DNA from: Streptomyces sp. 35G-GA-8
Lineage (GTDB): Bacteria; Actinomycetota; Actinomycetes; Streptomycetales; Streptomycetaceae
NCBI RefSeq assembly: GCF_023534745.1
Contig: NZ_JAMHJQ010000018.1
Location: forward strand, 1 to 32,716
Length of the DNA: 32,716 nucleotides
Reading direction: 5' to 3'
A program made the position numbers and the translations under genes. How positions within the stretch are numbered: the stretch's first letter is position 1; the number at the start of each line of letters is the position of its first letter. The notes below the pieces were generated by a model. It searched no databases. It was not told the origin of the DNA and saw nothing but the letters and a program-made list of their open reading frames with translations. This document shows positions 29,317-32,716 of the stretch, piece by piece.

Positions 29317-30669
29317 GTGCGCCCCACCGCCCCGCTGGTCCTCGTCGCCGTGCTCGCCGCCGGTTCGCTCACGGCGTGCGGCGGCGGTTCAGGAAGCGAT
29401 CCCGACACCGTCAAGGTCGCCTACAACCGCTCCACGGACAACAAGATCCGCTTCAAGGACAACTATCTGGAGTCCGTGAAGCGGCAGTTCGAGAAGGAGA
29501 ATCCGGGCAAGAAGGTCGAGCTCATCCCGATCCAGGCCCCGGACAACGACTACGCCACCAAGGCGCAGCAGATGATGCGCTCCCCGAAGACCGCCCCCGA
29601 TCTGGTCTACGAGGACACCTTCCGGATCAACTCCGACATCAAGGCAGGCTATCTGCGCCCGCTGGACGACTACTTGGCGAAGTGGGCCGACTGGGACCAG
29701 TTCGTCGACACGGCGAAGTCGGCGGCCAAGGCGGAGGACGGCAAGACATACGGAATCCCCGACGGCACCGACACCCGCGGCCTCTGGTTCAACAAGGAGA
29801 TCTTCGCGAAGGCGGGGCTGCCCGCCGACTGGCAGCCCAGGAACTGGGCGGAGATCCTGGACGCGGCCCGTACCGTCAAGCGGAAGGTGCCCGGGGTCAT
29901 CCCGCTCAATGTCTACACCGGCAAGGGCCCCGGCGAGGCGGCCGTGATGCAGGGCTTCGAGATGCTGCTGTACGGCACGGGCGCCGACCCGCTCTACGAC
30001 GCCTCCGCCAAGAAGTGGGTGACGGGCGGCCAGGGCTTCCGGGACGCGCTGGGCTTCGTGGAGACGGTGTACGGCGAGAAGCTCGGCCCGGACGTCTCCG
30101 ACGCCCTCGACCCCAACGTCGGCACCCGCGTCGCCACGGAGTGGTTCCCGGAAGGGAAGCTGGCGATCTCGCTGGACGGATCCTGGATGGGCCAGAACTG
30201 GATCAACAAGGGCCCCAAGGAGTGGCCGGACTGGTCAAAGGATCTCGCCCAGACGCCCATGCCGACCCAGCACGGGCAGGCGCCGGGCAAGGTGTCGATG
30301 TCGGGCGGCTGGACATGGGCGATCCCGGCGAAGGCCAAGAACCCCGATCTCGCCTGGGAGTTCATCAAGACCCAGCAGACCAAGGAGAACGCGGTCGAAT
30401 GGGACATCGTCGGCGCGCAGATCGCCGTACGGAAGGATGTGGCGGCCGATCCGCGCTATCTCAAGTCCATGCCGGGCATCGAATTCTTCACCGGGCTGGT
30501 CGAGTTCACCCACTACCGCCCGGCCCTGCCCGTCTATCCGCAGGTCTCCACGGCGATCGGCGAGGCGATGGAGACGGTGACCACGGGTGACGGCTCACCC
30601 GAGCAGGCGGCGAAGGAGTACGACGACCAGCTGAAGACACTCACCGACGGCGCGGTGGTCGGCAGGTGA
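29317..30669 (+). CDS. Sugar ABC transporter substrate-binding lipoprotein
   Basis: A lipoprotein of about 450 residues anchored outside the membrane that captures a sugar or oligosaccharide (family 1 solute-binding protein). The signal peptide ends with the lipobox LTAC before GGGSGSD. The body has YLESVKRQFEKENPGKKVEL, APDLVYEDTF, the family motif TRGLWFNKEIFAKAGLP and LAISLDGSWMG. I chose GTG 29317, eight bases after GGAGG; GTG 29311 is only two bases from it. The stop overlaps the first permease start (GTGA). The substrate is not evident. It begins 151 bases after the response regulator gene, behind its own promoter, so it is a separate operon. Confidence 0.92.
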   Translation: MRPTAPLVLVAVLAAGSLTACGGGSGSDPDTVKVAYNRSTDNKIRFKDNYLESVKRQFEKENPGKKVELIPIQAPDNDYATKAQQMMRSPKTAPDLVYEDTFRINSDIKAGYLRPLDDYLAKWADWDQFVDTAKSAAKAEDGKTYGIPDGTDTRGLWFNKEIFAKAGLPADWQPRNWAEILDAARTVKRKVPGVIPLNVYTGKGPGEAAVMQGFEMLLYGTGADPLYDASAKKWVTGGQGFRDALGFVETVYGEKLGPDVSDALDPNVGTRVATEWFPEGKLAISLDGSWMGQNWINKGPKEWPDWSKDLAQTPMPTQHGQAPGKVSMSGGWTWAIPAKAKNPDLAWEFIKTQQTKENAVEWDIVGAQIAVRKDVAADPRYLKSMPGIEFFTGLVEFTHYRPALPVYPQVSTAIGEAMETVTTGDGSPEQAAKEYDDQLKTLTDGAVVGR

Positions 30670-31547
30670 GCACCGCGCACGCGGGCCGCCGGCAGGGCCG
30701 GCTGTGGCGCTGGGTGCCACTCGCCCCCGCCACGCTCCTGCTGGTGCTCTTCCTGGCCGGCCCCATCGCCTACTGCGTCTGGATCGCCTTCACCAACACC
30801 CAGCTGACCGGCTCGTCCTCCTCGGACTTCGTGGGCCTGGCGAACTTCCGCCGGGCCTTCGCCGACGAGAACTTCCGCAACGCCGTCTGGCTGACGCTGG
30901 TCTTCACCTTCGTCTCCTCCATCGTCGGCCAGAACACCCTGGGACTCGCCCTCGCCGGCCTGATGCGGGCCGCGTCCCGGCCGGTCCGTACGCTCACCGG
31001 CGCCCTGGTCATCGCCGCCTGGGTACTGCCGGAGATCGTCGCGGCGTTCCTGCTCTACGCCTTCTTCCGCCGCGAGGGCACCCTCAACGCGGTCCTGGAC
31101 TGGCTCCAACTCCCCTCCCAGAACTGGCTGTACACCCTGCCGATCCTGGCGGTGTCCTTCGCCAACGTCTGGCGCGGCACGGCGTTCTCGATGCTGATCT
31201 ACTCCGCCGCGCTCTCCGAGATACCCAAGGACATCACGGAGGCGGCGCAGGTCGACGGCGCGAGCGGGGTGCGCAGGCTCTGGCACATCACCCTGCCGAT
31301 GATCCGCCGCTCCATCGGCACGAACCTGATGCTCAACACTCTCTCCACCCTCTCCGTCTTCGGTCTGATCTGGGCGATGACGCGCGGCGGCCCCGGCAAC
31401 CGCAGCCAGACCCTCCCGGTCTTCATGTACGACCAGGCGTTCCAGAAGAGCCTGATCGGCTACGGAACGGCGGTCGCGCTGCTCCTTCTGCTGGTCGGCT
31501 CGCTCTTCTCGCTCGTCTATCTGCGCCTGATGAGGGTGGAGGTCTGA
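30666..31547 (+). CDS. Sugar ABC transporter permease (MalF type)
   Basis: A 293-residue inner-membrane permease with six transmembrane helices, the first at about 17-40 (APATLLLVLFLAGPIAYCVW). The EAA loop that docks the ATPase is EAAQVDGASGVRRLWHITLP. It starts with GTG 30666 overlapping the lipoprotein stop and ends two bases before the next gene, so all three genes are one operon. No ATPase gene is present; Streptomyces sugar importers of this kind usually share the MsiK ATPase encoded elsewhere. Confidence 0.93.
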   Translation: MSTAHAGRRQGRLWRWVPLAPATLLLVLFLAGPIAYCVWIAFTNTQLTGSSSSDFVGLANFRRAFADENFRNAVWLTLVFTFVSSIVGQNTLGLALAGLMRAASRPVRTLTGALVIAAWVLPEIVAAFLLYAFFRREGTLNAVLDWLQLPSQNWLYTLPILAVSFANVWRGTAFSMLIYSAALSEIPKDITEAAQVDGASGVRRLWHITLPMIRRSIGTNLMLNTLSTLSVFGLIWAMTRGGPGNRSQTLPVFMYDQAFQKSLIGYGTAVALLLLLVGSLFSLVYLRLMRVEV

Positions 31548-31548
31548 C

Positions 31549-32376
31549 GTGCCGACCCGCCGCACCCGCACCCGCCTCTCGGCCGACGCCGCGCTGCTCC
31601 TGACCGCCGCCGCGTTCGCACTACCGCTGCTCTGGCTGGCCCTCGCCTCGGTCGACGCCGACGCGGATCTGCGCGTACGGGCGCCCTCGTCGCTCACCGG
31701 CGACAACTTCAGCGCGGTCCTCACCGACGAGATCACCTTCACGCCGATGCTCAACAGCCTGCTGCTGTGCGGCAGCGCGACGATCCTGACCGTGATCTGC
31801 GCGGCGCTGGCGGCGTACCCGCTCTCCCGCTACCGCTCGCGCTTCAACCGGCCGTATCTGCTGACGATCCTGTTCACGACCTGTCTCCCGATCACGGCGA
31901 TCATGGTGCCGGTGTACGGGCTGTTCGTGCAGGTCAACCTCATCGACACCACCTACGGCACGTCCCTCTTCCTCGCCACGTCCCAACTGCCGTTCTCCAT
32001 CTGGCTGATGAAGAACTTCATGGACGGGGTACCGACGGTCCTCGAAGAGGCGGCCTGGACGGACGGGGCGTCGAACTTCCAGGCGCTGACGCGGGTGGTG
32101 CTGCCGCTGATGGGGCCGGGGGTGACCGTGGTGACGATCTACACCTTCATCCAGCTGTGGGGGAACTTCTTCGTACCCTTCATGCTGCTGCTGAGCCCGG
32201 ACCAACTGCCCGCGTCCGTGTCGATCTTCACGTTCTTCGGCAACTACGGGTCGGTGATCTACGGGCAGTTGGCGGCGTTCTCGATCTTGTACTCGGCGCC
32301 GGTGCTGATCCTGTACGTGCTGATATCGCGGCGGCTGGGAGGGGGGTTCGCGCTGGGCGGCGCGGTTAAAGGGTGA
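31549..32376 (+). CDS. Sugar ABC transporter permease (MalG type)
   Basis: A 275-residue partner permease with six predicted transmembrane helices. The EAA loop is LEEAAWTDGASNFQALTRVV, followed by the usual LPLMGPGVTVV. The GTG at 31549 has GGAGG about eight bases upstream, inside the end of the preceding gene. Typical MalG features include LPFSIWLMKNFMDGVP before the EAA loop and an AFSILYSAPVLILY helix near the end. It is the last gene of the operon in the window; the bases after it hold hairpins and an inverted-repeat element rather than an ATPase gene. Confidence 0.93.
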   Translation: MPTRRTRTRLSADAALLLTAAAFALPLLWLALASVDADADLRVRAPSSLTGDNFSAVLTDEITFTPMLNSLLLCGSATILTVICAALAAYPLSRYRSRFNRPYLLTILFTTCLPITAIMVPVYGLFVQVNLIDTTYGTSLFLATSQLPFSIWLMKNFMDGVPTVLEEAAWTDGASNFQALTRVVLPLMGPGVTVVTIYTFIQLWGNFFVPFMLLLSPDQLPASVSIFTFFGNYGSVIYGQLAAFSILYSAPVLILYVLISRRLGGGFALGGAVKG

Positions 32377-32459
32377 CGGCGTTGGGTTGCGGTCGCGTCG
32401 TTGTCGGCCGGGGGCCGGGGCCTCCGGAGGTACATGTCCGGACGGCATGCTGTGCTTTC

Positions 32460-32476
32460 CCGGGGGACACCCCCGG
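32460..32476 (+). terminator. Hairpin downstream of the sugar transporter operon
   Basis: CCGGGGG (32460-32466), loop ACA, CCCCCGG (32470-32476), about 85 bases after the last permease stop. No T-tract follows. Confidence 0.5.
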
Positions 32477-32504
32477 ACCCCCGTACGGCGCGACCCTGCC
32501 CAGA

Positions 32505-32707
32505 CGATGGTTCGGGCGTCCGCGCGCCACAAATCACGCTTTAGTGTCCGGACACGCACCTCCTACGACCCCGACCCCCTCCCCCCGGTGGGCACACTCG
32601 CCCTCGCGCACGGCCGGGCCGCTTGTGCGGGCGGTGAAGGGGGGCGCGCAGGGATCGTGTCCGGGACGTAGAGCGTGATTTGTGGCGCGCGAACGCCCGA
32701 ACCAACG
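32505..32707. mobile_element. MITE-like element with 52-bp imperfect inverted repeats
   Basis: The arms at 32505-32556 and 32656-32707 are near-exact inverses. CGCGCGCCACAAATCACGCT is identical in both, as is TGGTTCGGGCG. About 100 bases of C-rich, then G-rich sequence separate them, with no gene. It accounts for most of the gene-free stretch 32377-32716. It could be a miniature transposable element or a large structured terminator. Confidence 0.6.
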
Positions 32708-32716
32708 ACAGGCCAG

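Overview
The window is very GC-rich, with strong G/C bias at third codon positions, GTG and TTG starts, GGAGG-type ribosome binding sites, and sugar-uptake genes that lack their own ATPase. It also has one visible TTA codon and several apparently leaderless regulators. Together these point to the chromosome of a Streptomyces or a close relative. I see no tRNA, rRNA, CRISPR array or intact insertion sequence.

Layout. Positions 1-2300 hold the end of glycogen branching enzyme glgB, closed by a strong hairpin. A UGT-like glycosyltransferase (2415-3554) and a HelD/HelR-type RNA polymerase-remodelling ATPase (3731-6013) follow on the minus strand. The helD-gntR gap (6014-6236) is unusually structured: overlapping promoters and a Rho-independent terminator that could define a short RNA. 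A GntR/FCD regulator, a secreted NLP (necrosis-inducing) protein, a nitrilase-superfamily hydrolase, an MHS-type transporter and a DUF2848 protein occupy 6237-11196. The same two-box motif (GTATAC-N5-GTATGC) lies upstream of gntR and between the transporter and DUF2848 genes, which suggests one small uptake-and-catabolism regulon. A MerR regulator and thioredoxin form an overlapping pair (11277-12121), followed by a secreted GH16 beta-glucanase behind a LacI-type palindromic operator.

Positions 13871-18000 are accessory DNA. They hold a frameshifted gene remnant and a polymorphic-toxin island: a large WXG100-like toxin with a C-terminal YwqJ-type deaminase, a SUKH-3 immunity protein, a second stand-alone YwqJ-type deaminase, and a SUKH-3 protein with an unrecognised C-terminal half. 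An AraC regulator follows. A three-repeat beta-trefoil-like protein (19430-19996) precedes the most interesting locus: a 46-codon gene (21375-21515) whose stop overlaps the GTG start of an extended protein-L-isoaspartate methyltransferase homologue. This has the architecture of an imiditide-type (aspartimide-forming) RiPP pair. A cytochrome P450 is transcribed divergently from it.

Positions 23075-32376 are catabolic. They hold 5-dehydro-4-deoxyglucarate dehydratase with a divergent IclR regulator; a DctA C4-dicarboxylate transporter with a divergent CitA/DcuS-type sensor kinase and response regulator; and a sugar ABC operon (lipoprotein and two permeases) with its own promoter. Two MITE-like inverted-repeat elements occur at 25002-25100 and 32505-32707.
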